A stretch of 64,000 nucleotides of DNA from Limonium bicolor. Taxonomy: Eukaryota > Streptophyta > Magnoliopsida > Caryophyllales > Plumbaginaceae. Below the pieces are notes generated by a model. It did no database searches and was not told the origin of the DNA. It worked only from the letters and a program-made list of their open reading frames with translations. Positions 36,601-48,327 of this stretch are shown here, one piece after another; position 1 is the first letter of the stretch, and each line of letters begins with the position of its first letter. Made by a program: the position numbers and the translations under genes. The stretch is from contig CM041776.1 of assembly GCA_023374045.1 (NCBI GenBank), forward strand, positions 118,191,000 to 118,254,999. Direction: 5' to 3'.

Positions 36601-36628
36601 CATAAATGGAGAAAGACGGATCAGTGGA

Positions 36629-36640
36629 GCTCTGATACCA
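36629..36640 (-). promoter_or_regulatory. Primer-binding site of the copia element
   Basis: The minus strand reads TGGTATCAGAGC, directly adjacent to the LTR end. This is the standard plant copia tRNA-iMet site. Confidence 0.93.
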
Positions 36641-36891
36641 TGTTACAAATCAAAGACTCAAGAATGTGGGAATGACTTAATCTCATAGAGTAACACATTC
36701 TCTGTACCGAATATTCTTCACTGTTGAGTTACAGACACTGTTCTGTTCCTGACTTATACAGAAACTAGTCAAACGGTAATTATAACACTAACCATTAACT
36801 AACAGATAAGTGAGTGTTTAACAAATAACAGAAGAGCTAATGACTAACCGGGAGTGTATAATACAATGAAACAGTATAACGTATTGTAACA
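36641..36891 (-). repeat. Copia 5' LTR, 251 bp
   Basis: The plus strand runs TGTTACAAATC ... CGTATTGTAACA, with inverted 8-base termini TGTTACAA/TTGTAACA. It is adjacent to the PBS and gag. The five bases after it are GTATG; the matching copy is not in the window because the element is cut on the left. Confidence 0.85.
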
Positions 36892-36896
36892 GTATG

Positions 36897-37456
36897 GTCT
36901 TATATTGTAATTCAATTAAAGAAACAAAACAAAGAAAAATATACTTACCTCTATTTGAAAGAAAAAAAAAAAAAGAAGATGCGATATTGAGTCGTAAATA
37001 AACAGAGATTAATTATACAAATTAATTATCAACAGACCATGCATTGCATAGGGTACATCTCCCAGTCCCACAAGGCACAATACAAAAATGACCAACACAA
37101 TGTCTACTTATATTAAGCAGCAGTGTATCCCAACAAGAAGACCAAAAGATGGTTGGCAAGAGAAAGTAGGAAGACAAAGAGAAGACTGTAATGGGATCAC
37201 TTACATTCATGCATATGTTATTCTTTTGGGTCGAACCATTAACTTATCTGTTTATTTTACAGTGTTAATTGACAAGACAGCAACAAATGCTGAGGAGGAT
37301 CAGGAAAAAAAGCTTTTGAAAATGAAAGACACAAACTTGAAAGGAAAAGGGGAGATCAGATCAGAACAGATCAGATCAGAACAGATTAGATCAGGAAATA
37401 AAAATGGTTTTTTGTTTTTTGAGGGAGGATGGTTCTTTTGTTATGCGAACATTAAT
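36897..37456 (-). other. 3' flank and 3' UTR of the carbonic anhydrase gene
   Basis: No other gene is seen. Near 37345-37400 there is an AGATCAGATCAGAAC tandem repeat, which would lie in or just past the 3' UTR on the minus strand. A/T-rich tracts near 37250 could serve as poly(A) signals, but the cleavage site cannot be fixed. Confidence 0.5.
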
Positions 37457-40400
37457 TTATGCAGTTGAAGTAGTGGTGATTCCAAAATCAAGATCCCAGA
37501 GTTGAAATGAGCCCTTGACGAAATCGTAATGCGCACCCTTGAGAGCTAAGGTTTTCCTCAACGCAGCTTCTCTTACAAATGGGTATGTCAACAGGTTCCC
37601 AAGCGAGACATTCACCGCTTCCTGCATCAAACAAAGAGAGAGTAATTACTCGGTACAATTAGTTAGTGAGCTGAGTCGCTGCAGGAAAAAAAAAAAAAAA
37701 AAACATTGGTGTGTTTACCATCTCGCAGTTGGTGCATTGTGAGCCGAACTCGAGATCTTTGGCCTGTGTTTTAACCTTGGACCTTGCAGCATTGCAGATT
37801 TTAACCCACTCTTCTATGAACTCACTGTAAAGTTTAATCAAAACCAAGTTAAAAGAAGTTAAATAGGATTTAAGTTGGGTGCTAAGGTTCATTTGAAAGA
37901 GCTAGATTTACATCCATAGAACAGTGTGCTTGCTTATTACAATGAGTTCAACCAGATTGACGATAAACGGGGTCCTGACAAAGAAAAAAACTTACGTGGT
38001 AGTGGTACCTTCATCTGGGATGGACATTAGTCCTTTGATTCCTCCACACAAGCTGTGCCCTATCACCACAATGTTCTCAACCTACAAGTCCCACCATATA
38101 AATTAAATTTGATATCCATAATTTAATTTGTTCGCATTATTAGTTAACATTTCTTTTCTTTTCTTTTCTTTTTTAAAAAATAAAAAACAGAGAGATTGAA
38201 AGAAAATCCAGGGGAATCCATATAATTTAAGGTCAAATTCTGTTTCAAACGGTTTTTAGTTATTCTTGATGATAAGATTCTCTTTTTATATACGTGCGGA
38301 AGCAAGTACTACTACTAATACGTTCCTTTTTATGATTTCACTTGGTGGGTGGGTGGAATAATGTTTCAACCGATAGACAGGCATCACCATCTCAATAATA
38401 GTGGCGGTGGCACTGTTCGTGGTGGATATACAAATGGGGAAAGATAAAGGAAAGGCCCCAATGATTTAATGCTTATCTGACTCTGACCTGACTTTAAGGC
38501 TGAGAAATAATATAAGATGGGTAGAGCAGTATACTACAGATAACATGATCCAAGAAAGATGCTACTCCCTCCGTCCTGAATTGACCGTCCTGTTTGCTTT
38601 ATGACACGTTTTTCCACTTCAATATTAAACATATAAGATAAAATAATTTTATAAAACTAAATTTTATAACATATAGTTTATCATATAAGGAATCATATGT
38701 AAAATTTAACTTTTCAAAATTAATTTATCTTATATGTTAAAAATTAAAATCAAACGACATGTCCAAATAGTAAACAAGACGGTCAATTCATGACGGAGGG
38801 AGTATTAATCGTCTTTAAAAAAGGCAGCAACAAACAACAGTAAATAATCGAAAGTAGCTCGAAACTCACCCACTGCTGTTACCAATCAAAAAAAATAATC
38901 GAAAGTGGCGAGGTCAGTGAGAAACAGTCGGTGGTAAAAGGTAAACAGCAGAGAAATTTTGCAGTACTAAAATATGTTCACCTTCAGATGCAAAACGGCA
39001 TATTCAATGGCAGCCCCTGTTCCAGAGAACTTTTTCTGCAGAAAAAGCAAAAGAACATGAGTATTATTGAAGTCTGTTCAATTAACTGATAAAACTTGAC
39101 AGATAACTTATCATTAGCTCTACTTATCAAAAAAAAAAACTTATCATATCATTAGCTCCGAGAAATCAGCTAAACGCTCTTTTATTCTTCTATTTTATTA
39201 TATTGAGTGACAGACTCGGCATGTGCAGCCCCATTAAGAACGAAGGGAGTATTGTATGATTGACATTCATGCATTAATGTAGAGTTCTGTCGATGCAGAA
39301 GGTACAGGAAGAAAGAAGAAAGGTGGATATCAAACCGTGTCATAAGGAGGGACCATGTTAGCAATATTTCTGACCACAAAGGCTTCCCCTGGTTGAAAAT
39401 CCAGGACATGGGATGGACAAACTCTTGAATCGGAGCATGCAAATACCAAGAACTGCACATCGTCACATGTAATAATACAGTTATTCAAAGATATATATAC
39501 TCAGACCCATTCATTGTTGCATATCTTAGTGGCTATGTATGGAGATCAGAAGTGAACATGGGTCGTAAATACAGATAAACTGTTTAAAAAATGTTGGGAT
39601 CATACCTTGGGGCTTTGACCCTTAGCCAGCTCACTAAACAAGGCAGGATTCTTCCTGATGATGCCAAAAAACATGATTAACCGTTAGCTAGTGTTTGTTG
39701 TCGGAAGAAATGTTCTTCGTTCTATTGGTCAAATTTTTCCGGAATTAGTGGAGGAAACACGGCAATAATAATAGCGGTCGCTATCTTATAATTAAACATA
39801 GAATGGTGTCGTGTCATACTAATAAAAACCTATAGTACGTATTAATTAAAAGTATTTCAAACTTTAAATTGAATTATATATTACTGTTTTTAAATTCAGA
39901 ATTAGTCATAAAGTAATCTAACATCTTAAAAAAAAACACTTATGTCGTTTAATTGTTTTTTATATAATGTTGAAATTATGCTCCCAAATTACTATAATTC
40001 TAAATATTCAATGATGATGGATCGAACTTTAGGTAAAAAAAAATCTTGCCTGCTAAACTAGCAGTCTTGACTAGTTGATGTAGATAAATAAGAAACTTTA
40101 CATAACATGTATATTATTTATTATACATTTAAATTATAATTTCAGAAACTATATGCCTCTCGATAAAAGTAATCTATTTTAACTATTGTAAGGAGTCATT
40201 AGAATAGAAAAAGAGTATATTATTTGGAATCTTTTCGTTCATACTTGGCCGCTCGCCCACCCCATTGTGATAATGGAAACTGCCAGAAGCCATCCTTTTA
40301 TCATCAGCCCACCAAACATGTGTACTTAGGAGTACGACGTGATTCACATTGAGATGGCTGGCTGGCTATAAATGAAAGAATCTTATGTCTATATTGCGAC

Positions 40401-41311
40401 TAGGCAAGTTTCAAACCTAAACCTAAACCCTCTCTATTTCCAGCCATACCATATCTTAGTAGTAGCAGTCCACTTGTCAGGACTAGTATGGTTTACTTTA
40501 CTATATCCCTGCCTAGTTTGTTTTATGAACAATCGATATAAATTAACTTACGTGATACAAAAATAAATAAGACAAATAGTAGAGAAAGAAATAACTTACT
40601 CGTATTTCTCGGTCTTGAACCGCATAAACCCGGATTTAATCCTCTCATCTGGATCAAAACCCGATTTGGCTTCCAATTCCGCCTTCACTTTCTGGATCTT
40701 GGCTGCTGCGACGCCTTGAAGGTCTTCTCTCTCACTGACAATTACAAACAAGCCAATGATGCAATGCATCCTTCTCCCTCAGTTAACGTCATGTTTAATT
40801 ATTTAATTAATAAAATCAGATGTCAGAGAGCGATTATAAAATCGACGGTTCAGTTGACGATATAAAGAAAAAAAAAACATCAACGGTGCTGCTGTCTCGG
40901 CATGACCAGAAAGAAATCGGGTATGTGGTGGGGTCCTTATACGAAAGAATTGATAACTAAATTCCTTGATCGCCTCGCCGTCGTGGAGGACGGGGCACGG
41001 CGCGGACGGACGGATTTATTTCGTCATCATCATGATTCATCATCCACCGCGCCCACCACCACCAGTACCACTACCACTATCATACTCTACTTATCAGTTG
41101 AGAACAACTAAAAAAAAAGTACAGTTTCAGACACGGAAATTACGTGCGATCAATCGAAGGTTATTGATCGACGGACGAACGGACGGGAGTGAGCGAGATG
41201 GAAATGTTTGTCAGACAGAGAACAGCAGGTGATGCGATTAATTTAACGAATCATTTACCTGAGGAGTTTGCTGAGCGCTGCGATGGCTTCGTCGTATGAT
41301 TTGGATCCCAT
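37457..41311 (-). CDS. BCA: Beta-carbonic anhydrase, eight coding exons, 254 aa
   Basis: Zinc enzyme interconverting CO2 and bicarbonate. Coding exons in gene order: 41259-41311, 40600-40734, 39606-39654, 39336-39452, 38982-39035, 37996-38081, 37719-37824, 37457-37621. They total 765 bases, all phases agree, and every intron is GT-AG. The protein starts [13 protein letters not shown] and has [31 protein letters not shown], and the zinc-ligand and catalytic block [20 protein letters not shown] (the C-x-D-x-R motif). [26 protein letters not shown] and GHSLCGG (the His and Cys zinc ligands) follow. The C-terminus is [19 protein letters not shown]...FQLWDLDFG. The length and the absence of an N-terminal extension fit the cytosolic form; a plastid isoform from an upstream exon cannot be excluded. 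The donor after PPYDT (ACG/GTTTGA) is weak but in phase. This is the only intact host gene seen. Confidence 0.95.
38565..38802. mobile_element. Stowaway (Tc1/mariner-type) MITE in a carbonic anhydrase intron
   Basis: The terminal inverted repeats of about 31 bases begin CTCCCTCCGTCC and end GGACGGAGGGAG-like (CATGACGGAGGGAG), with TA on both sides (38563-38564, 38803-38804). It lies in the 900-base intron between the exons at 38982-39035 and 37996-38081. It has no coding capacity. Confidence 0.93.
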
Positions 41312-41753
41312 CTTGCTCTCCTTCTGTCGAATTCCACATGCACCAACAACAAACAACCAATTAATGGAATTCAGACGCCAGCTGCATCATCTCTGCTTGT
41401 CGTGGATTAGTGGAATTGATCTCTTCTATTCCACCGATATATCAAAATTCAAAACAACAACCAGAATACAGCATAGACAGGGACGAAATTATATAATGAA
41501 ATGAAGAAGAAAAACAACTAAATTGATAGAGAATTATACAGAAATGGAAACGAAACGAATCATACTGAAGATCAACCGATTATTAGGATCACTAGTAGCT
41601 CTATAATTAAACTAGCTGATTCAATTTTCATAAATACAGAGAGATCGGATCGCAACCTGTACTCTTGTTTCACCTTCTTAAAACTCTTTTCAGCTAGCTG
41701 CCAATTCGCTAGGCAGGAATTGGTTGTGTAAGAGAGAAAGCAAAGAGCGAGAG

Positions 41754-41790
<37 letters not shown>

Positions 41791-41878
41791 CAGACAAGAA
41801 ACTGAATGTGTATGAGTTTTTCGGCAAATTTAGAGTGAGGTCGAAGTACTGTTTGATCCGACTATTGAGCGAGCTATC
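41312..41878 (-). promoter_or_regulatory. Likely 5' leader of the carbonic anhydrase gene
   Basis: An acceptor-like TTCGACAG/AAGGAG at 41324 suggests that a leader intron precedes the start-codon exon; possible donors are near 41660-41675 (CAG/GTTGCG or AAG/GTGAAA). A GA repeat at 41745-41790 gives a CT-rich leader on the sense strand. Only transcripts would fix the structure. Confidence 0.5.
41745..41790. repeat. (GA)n microsatellite
   Basis: About 20 GA repeats with minor interruptions. On the gene's sense strand this is a CT-rich stretch in the predicted leader, a frequent feature just downstream of plant promoters. Confidence 0.95.
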
Positions 41879-41900
41879 AGTTACAAAAAGGAGGATCTAT

Positions 41901-41908
41901 TATTTATA
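41901..41908 (-). promoter_or_regulatory. TATA box of the carbonic anhydrase gene
   Basis: The minus strand reads TATAAATA, about 600 bases upstream of the start codon. Transcription should begin near 41870-41878, just upstream of the CT-rich leader. Confidence 0.6.
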
Positions 41909-43027
41909 GAATCCACAAACCTGCAAGGTGATCAGGAGTTGAATATTTTTTATAAAACCGATTAATTAATCGCCTTAATGGCAGATGTCCCCAGTTGAGA
42001 CGTTTGGTGTATTTCAAGAAATGGTGTTTCTTCTGCCGTCTATATGTATCTTTTATAATAATAATACGGTATAGGATATGAAGATGAACTGGAGTGTTGA
42101 CTATTATTCAATTATTAATAAAGGGGTGTAGGAAAAAGGACAGAAAGAGAATAAATATTGCAGAGGAAGAAGAACAAGTGTATGAAGGATGGAAGGGTAG
42201 ATGATAAATAAGAGGCGAATTTGATGATGATATGGGGGAGAGGCTTCTAGTGTTAATAGAGGGTCAAGAAATAGAAAGTGGACTTTTTCTGAGATGGCAA
42301 TCTCTTACTAATTAATTAGGGGCAGGGGGTCCAACATTCATATAGGTGTGAAGATTTCGAAGATGGAAATTTAATTTGACAAAAATGTACATTTATTATG
42401 CAGTAAATTAATAGGTTACAATACCAAAGATGTAATTATAAACATGCATTTGATAGCATGGGTCTTGTTGCAATTGGAACACGTTATGTTAATTTATTTC
42501 GGAATTGCAAGTTTTCATTTACATTTGACGTATATAGACAATCTGCTTTCCAATTTTTCTATATTGATAAAAAAATAAGTGTATATTCTTAATGTGTATT
42601 TTATATTTTGAAAAATTATTATCTAAATATAAAAACATCTAAGACAAAAATGACTGGTTTGCGAAATTCATGATATTGGAATCAAATTAAATTCTGATGT
42701 TGTAATGAATATTAATCGTTTTTATGTAACATAAAAGTTTTTAAAAAAACTAATTCGTACTGATTAGGTAAATTTCTTAACGCACGTGGCTCTAGTGTCA
42801 CCATTTTTGTTTTTTTTCTATCTTTGTTCTTTTGTTAAATTTTAGGGTGTTGTAATTTATTAAATATAAGTTGAAATTGACATAAATTTTATATAGTTGT
42901 TCATCATAATTTGAGTTTTTCAAGATAATATCCTTGAGATTTTTTAATAAATTTTATATTTTTTGTATGTACATATGTTTGAAGATTCACTGTGAATATA
43001 AATAAACTACATAAGTTTTATATGCTT
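41909..43027. other. Promoter-side intergenic DNA
   Basis: A/T-rich upstream region of the carbonic anhydrase gene. I see no second gene, only short A/T-rich motifs. Confidence 0.5.
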
Positions 43028-43045
43028 CGACAGTGCTAGCTTTTT

Positions 43046-43210
43046 TTTTCGTCTACCACCCGGTTCACCCTATTGGACTACATCCGGATCGGGGATCAGC
43101 TCTCGGTGAATAAGTTTCAGTCCCCTCCCAATAGCCGTTGCGGGGGATCAAACTGAGATTCTCTCTACCAAGTTCAGTCTCAATCACCACTAAACCAACG
43201 GGATATTGGT
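43046..43210 (-). mobile_element. tRNA-derived SINE with 18-bp target duplication
   Basis: The minus strand starts ACCAATATCCCGTTGG and carries TTGGTTTAGTGGTGA (pol III A box) and GTTTGATCCCC (B box). It ends in an A tail (the plus-strand T run at 43041-43049). It is flanked by CGACAGTGCTAGCTTTTT at 43028-43045 and 43211-43228. A short open frame runs through it but is not a gene. Confidence 0.88.
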
Positions 43211-43489
43211 CGACAGTGCTAGCTTTTTCCATAGTGTTAGTCATCAAAGAGTTAAATTGGGGTAGGGTCATCTTTTTTATTGTGTGGTGGTTAATAGTCC
43301 AACCATATTAGCCTTCATTGACAATGTTACTTTGTTCGACGGTGTTAGCCGTTCTAGAGTTATATATGAGGGTAGCGTTATATTTTTCTTGAGTGGTTGT
43401 TAATAACCGAACCACATTAGCATTCTTTAACAATTCAATAAACCTGGATATTGTCCTGTGGGACCCAATGAAAACACGTTAATCTTTCA

Positions 43490-44870
43490 TTTTTTTGAAA
43501 GTGAATATTTCATTTAAGAAAAGTGAATCTTATGTTAAAAAAGAGTGAATCTTATGTGTTAAGAAAAGTGAACCTTTCACATTAATCAATGAATCATTTG
43601 TTTTTTAAAAGTGAATCTTTAGTTTAAGAAAGTGAATTTTATGCGAGATTAATGTGAACCTTTCATTTGATAAGTGAATCTTATGTTTAAGAAAAGTGAA
43701 TAAAAGGTTGTTAAAAAGTGAATCCAAGATTTTTAAAAAGTGAATTAGAGGTTTAAGAAGCGTGCATTTCATAAACAAATATTATTTAACTAAAGTAATC
43801 ATATTGTTTAATTAAAGTGAATCAGAGGTATAACAAAAGTGTAACAAAGGTTGTGAAAAAATGAATCGGAGGTTGTTAAAAAGTGAATAAGAGATTTAAG
43901 GAAAGTGAATCTCGTAAAAGAGATTGCTTAGCTAAAAAGGATCAGATAAAAGTGAATCAAAGGTTGTTAAAAAGTGAATCGGTTGTTAAAAAGTGAATCA
44001 AAAGTTTTAGACTAGTGAATCTCGTAAACAGAGAATTTTTAACTAAAGTGAATCAGATTGTTTAACTAATGTGAATCATAGGTTTTAAAAAGTGAATCAA
44101 AGGTTGTTAAGAAGTGAATAAGAGGTTTAAGAAAGCTGAATCTCGTAAACAAATATTGTTTAACTAAAGTGAATCAGAGGTTTAAGAAAAGTAAATCAAA
44201 GGTTGTTAAAAAGTGAATCATAGGTTGTTAAAAAGTGAATCAGAGGTTGAAGAAAAGTGAATCTCGTAAACAGAGATTGTTTAACTAAAGTGAATCAGAT
44301 TTTTTAACTAAAGTGAATTAGATTGTTTAACTAAAGTGAATCACATTGTTTAACTAAAGTGAATCAAAGGTTGTTAAAAGTGAATCAAATGTTGTTAAAA
44401 GTGAATCAGATATTTATGAAAAGTGAATCTTGTAAACAAGATTGTTTAACTAGAGTGAATCAAAGATTTAAGAAAAGTGAATCAAAGGTTGTTAAAAAGT
44501 GAATCAAAGGTTTAAAAAAAAGTGAATATTGTAAATAGAAATTGTTTAGCTAAAGGGATTAAGAGGTTTAAGAAATATGAATGAGAGGTTTTTAAAAAGT
44601 AAATCAAAAGGTTGTTAAAAAGCAAATAAATGGTTTAATAAAAGTGAATCTGAGGTTGTTAAATGTGAATCAGAAGTTTTTGAAAAGTGAATCTTATGTT
44701 TTTGAAAAGTGAATATTTTAAGAAAAGTGAATCTTACCACAAACTTATACAAGAATAGTATGAACCTTTCATCTATCGAAAGTGAATCATTTGTTTAAAA
44801 AAAAGGGAATCTTATGTTAAAAAAATGAACCTTTCACATTAAACGATGTGAATCATTTTAGTTTTTCAAA
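43490..44870. repeat. Degenerate GTGAATC minisatellite, about 1.4 kb
   Basis: Roughly 60 copies of AAGTGAATC occur, spaced by about 20 bases. Variants are AAGTGAATCAAAGGTTGTTA and AGTGAATCTCGTAAACAGAG followed by ATTGTTTAACTA. The second recurs every few hundred bases, giving a higher-order pattern. There is no coding capacity. Confidence 0.93.
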
Positions 44871-45990
44871 ATGAACCTTAACCCTGCACTACAAACCTTA
44901 AAAAATCTTCCGACATTTTTTAGCTCTCCTAGAAAGGTTTTTAGGGTGTTGCGTAGTGTGGTGTAGGGTAATTTTTTTTGAAGTAATTTTATATTTTATA
45001 TTGTCACACCGACTTGATAATCTTTCCTAATCCTTAAACCACAGATCATAAAAAATCCTTCGACGTTTTAGTAAATATATGACTGCAAATAATAATTATT
45101 TTCATATTATTATTAAAAAAGATTCATTTTTTTAATCAATAAGATTCAATTTTAAAATACATAATATACACTTATTCCAAAAACATAAAAGTTTTAGTTT
45201 ACCAAAATACGTTCATGATGCATAAGACCACGAATTATGAAGAACACTAATATATTATTATTTTTTGCACTTATATTTTGTAAGTTGTAACACTTGAAAA
45301 TTTAATATACTTAATAATATGTACTCACCTAATCTAATTGTGACACATGGCACAAAAGAAAAAACTAATCACCACTCCACACGTATCACATTTCACACAC
45401 TAATTGTTGGAATCCCCTAATAACATGGTGACACGTGACATTGAAGCCACATTAGAAGATGAAGACATAGTTAATTTGTAGTAGTAATACGTAGTATTTT
45501 TAAATATCGTTTTATAGATAAAAAAAAAACATTGTCTTTAAAGAGGGAGGAGAATATATATAATATTAATGATATATAAAATAAATGATATATAGTTAAC
45601 GAAAAAAATACTAATAATTTTATATTTTTAAAACTTTTTTATGAATAATTTTTAAAATATTTATATATATATAACTCACAAGTAATTAAAACAAATATAA
45701 TAATACACCATATGGTGACCATTAGTAATCATCAACCTGACTTTAAACTTAGAATAACAAAATCAAAATACAAATGTTAAAGCATAATAAAATAGTAACT
45801 ATGAGACAATAGTTTTAGATAAGTTCAATATAATAAAGTAAGTTTACAACAAAATAAATTATATTATATAAAATATTAAAAAAAGTGATTTCATCACTAA
45901 CCCCCCTTCAATGTAGCTTCCCACTGCGTCTAAATATTACTACAAGCATATATGTGAAAGAAACAAAAAAAGGAAATTGTGAGGATTCAG
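44871..45990. other. A/T-rich intergenic DNA
   Basis: No gene is seen. A possible remnant at about 44888-44962 begins CACTACAAACC and ends GCGTAGTG, too short and imperfect to call a transposon. Confidence 0.5.
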
Positions 45991-46445
45991 TTTGGATATT
46001 TTGGATTTATCCAAAAACTGAATTAACCGATTTTGTTTTTTTTATTTTTAACAGAATTTTCTAACCGAATTGAAAATTTTGGTTAATCGAATTATCCTAA
46101 TTATAATTTGGTTTTGATTTGGTTTTGACTTTGTTTAATTAGGTTAACCGAATTATCCAATTTTTTTTACAAAAGAATATTCTATTTTCTTATTTTAGTC
46201 TTATTGACAAATAGTTAAATACAAACCCTAAATTTTGGTAAGTTGAAATCCAAACTAGCTAAAATTTGGATTTCAGTTTGGATTTTGGATTTCAATTTTT
46301 AAAAAATTTGGATTTCGGATAGTTTGGATAATGGTTAATTCGGTTTTGGTCTTAATTTGGATAATTCAGTTTTTAACTGAAATAACTAAAATCTAATTTA
46401 TTTTTTGATTTCGATTAACCGAATTATCCAAATCATCACCCCTAA
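45990..46445. repeat. Foldback-like repeat rich in GGTTAACCGAATTATCC
   Basis: Motifs GAATTATCC and its complement GGATAATTCGG recur in both orientations between ATTCAGTTTGGATATTTTGG (45986) and AATTATCCAAATCATCACCCC (46443). It resembles a decayed MITE, but clean termini and a target duplication are not visible. Confidence 0.5.
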
Positions 46446-47179
46446 TTGCAGAATCAAACATGTATGGAAGAGCCATTCACGAAGTGGACTGATTCTACAT
46501 TTTTTGAAAAAAAAAATCGTTGCCTAATAAACGTTGTTTTAGTCCAAATTAAATTAATTAATAGAGATTCTTCGTTTATGCTGCATGGAAAAAACATTAT
46601 TATTTGATGGGTCGCCATATTTTTGGAGGGAAAGAAAGGTTGTTCTCATTGCTCATTTATTTTGTAGTTTATTTCCCCTTTTGTGCTTGCCAGTCCTTTG
46701 GCTATGTCAGGGAGGCACTATCATCACCTGGCCATTTCGATTCATAATTTTTTATTCAAGTGGAGTGTCAATAAATATTAAATAAGCATATACCAATAAA
46801 TGCAAAGGGCCAAGTGTCCTCATCACCCTTCAATATAGTGGTCCTCCTGATTAAGGAATCAGTCATTCACAAAAGCTAGACAATAGATTTTTTTTTTCTT
46901 ATTCATTTAAACCCTCATATAAAATTAACTATAATTGTTTTTATAATTATTGGCAATTGTCAGAGACATCCACGAAAGTGGGATGTAAGAGCTAGAATAC
47001 ACATAAAATACGTAGTAATCTTTTCTATTCACTCTTTTCTTTCGAACTGAATTTTCTTCATCTTATTTAAAGATTTTTGAACGGTTGTCTTTCTCCAGTA
47101 TTTCAAATGCTATATCTCTAGCGAGTTTATCTTACTTCAATCCGTTCCAGATCTAGAGATATGACATTAGACACTTAGA
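46446..47179. other. Intergenic DNA without recognised features
   Basis: Mostly A/T-rich. A 66-codon open frame at 46585-46785 has no recognisable domain and no supporting context. Confidence 0.5.
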
Positions 47180-47910
47180 CAGTGGCGGACCTATATTGGG
47201 TTCGTTTGGGGACAGTTGCTAGGGCTGCTGTTGGGGCCTGCTGCTGGAAATTGAGAAGTTGTCTGCTGATGGTTTTGTAAAAGCTGTCAGCTGCTAGTTT
47301 TGGTGTTTGGTGGAACGTCTGCTGATGGTTTTAAAAAGCAGAGACAATTGTTAGGTCCTGCTGCTGAAAATTGAGAAGCTGTTAGCTGATGATTTTGCAG
47401 AAGCTGTCAGCTACTGGTTTTGGGTGTTTGGTGGAACCCTGCTGATTTTAGAAATTGAGAAGCTGTCTGCTGCTGGAAGCTGTTCCCCAAACGAGCTCAT
47501 TGTAGTATGTGTGGCGTTTTTAATAAAATATAGGTATATATGTATCTTAATATGAAAAAAATAAATAATAAATGTTAGATAATTTAATAGTGTAGCCTAA
47601 ATATGATATTGACATTCAAAATACTGTATGTTCAAAATTTAGGTTGATTTTATCAGTTATTATAATTATAGTTAAAAAAACGTCCCTACTCATGAAATAT
47701 ATTAAAATGGAAGATGAACTTGTTTGTGATAGAATCAGATATATTTAAGTCCATTAACAACAATATTATTGTGTATCATTTTCAAATGATAAAGATACAT
47801 ATAAGGTAATTATAATTTAAATATTAAATACTATTTTAAAATATTTTGTTTGTCAGATTTCTATTCCATTAAAGTGCCCCCACAGATCTTAAGTTCTGGG
47901 TCCGCCACTG
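47180..47910. mobile_element. hAT-type MITE, 731 bp, with a nested foldback
   Basis: The termini are CAGTGGCGGACC and its complement GGTCCGCCACTG. The flanking octamers CACTTAGA and CCCTTGGA match at six of eight positions, consistent with an aged 8-bp duplication. Inside, 47200-47497 is a second foldback (GTTCGTTTGGGGACAG and CTGTTCCCCAAACGAGC) with CTGCTGATGGTTTT repeats. Neither codes for protein. Confidence 0.75.
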
Positions 47911-48327
47911 CCCTTGGATGATCTGTGCTCAAATCCTAGAGAAACTTGGGCTGCCCTAGAGGTGGCCACTGGCAGCTCGGGACCGCCCGCAACCGAGTCC
48001 GATCAAAGACCAGTTCAAGATCATTGCAGGGACCGAGACCATATTGGGACTGGCCCAGAAAAAATAGCGGATGGTCCGATTTACTTTCTAAGAGACCGGA
48101 ATCGGCCCAAGACCGCTTGCATTTGGGCTCGATTGGGCCCGGCCAAGAACCATCCCAAGACCGGGATCGAGACCGGACTTTTTTTTTTAAAATATAGTTG
48201 TTATACCACAGGGACTGGTTGGGACCGGTTTGGGACCGGCTCGGGACTGGGACCAGGACCGACCCAAATTTTGAAATATAGTCATTATGTATGGAACCGG
48301 CTCGGGACCGGCCCGGGACCGATCCGA

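Noticed and set aside
40902..41232. 69- and 88-codon plus-strand frames
   Set aside because: They lie in an intron of the carbonic anhydrase gene on the opposite strand and are low-complexity (Thr/Pro/His-rich).
43455..43472. 18-base match CCTGTGGGACCCAATGAA to the MULE-type MITE at 55243-55260
   Set aside because: Too short and not flanked by other MITE sequence; it could be chance or a tiny fragment.
44888..44962. Small CACTA-like remnant (CACTACAAACC to GCGTAGTG)
   Set aside because: Only about 75 bases, inverted match limited to a few bases, no 3-bp duplication seen.
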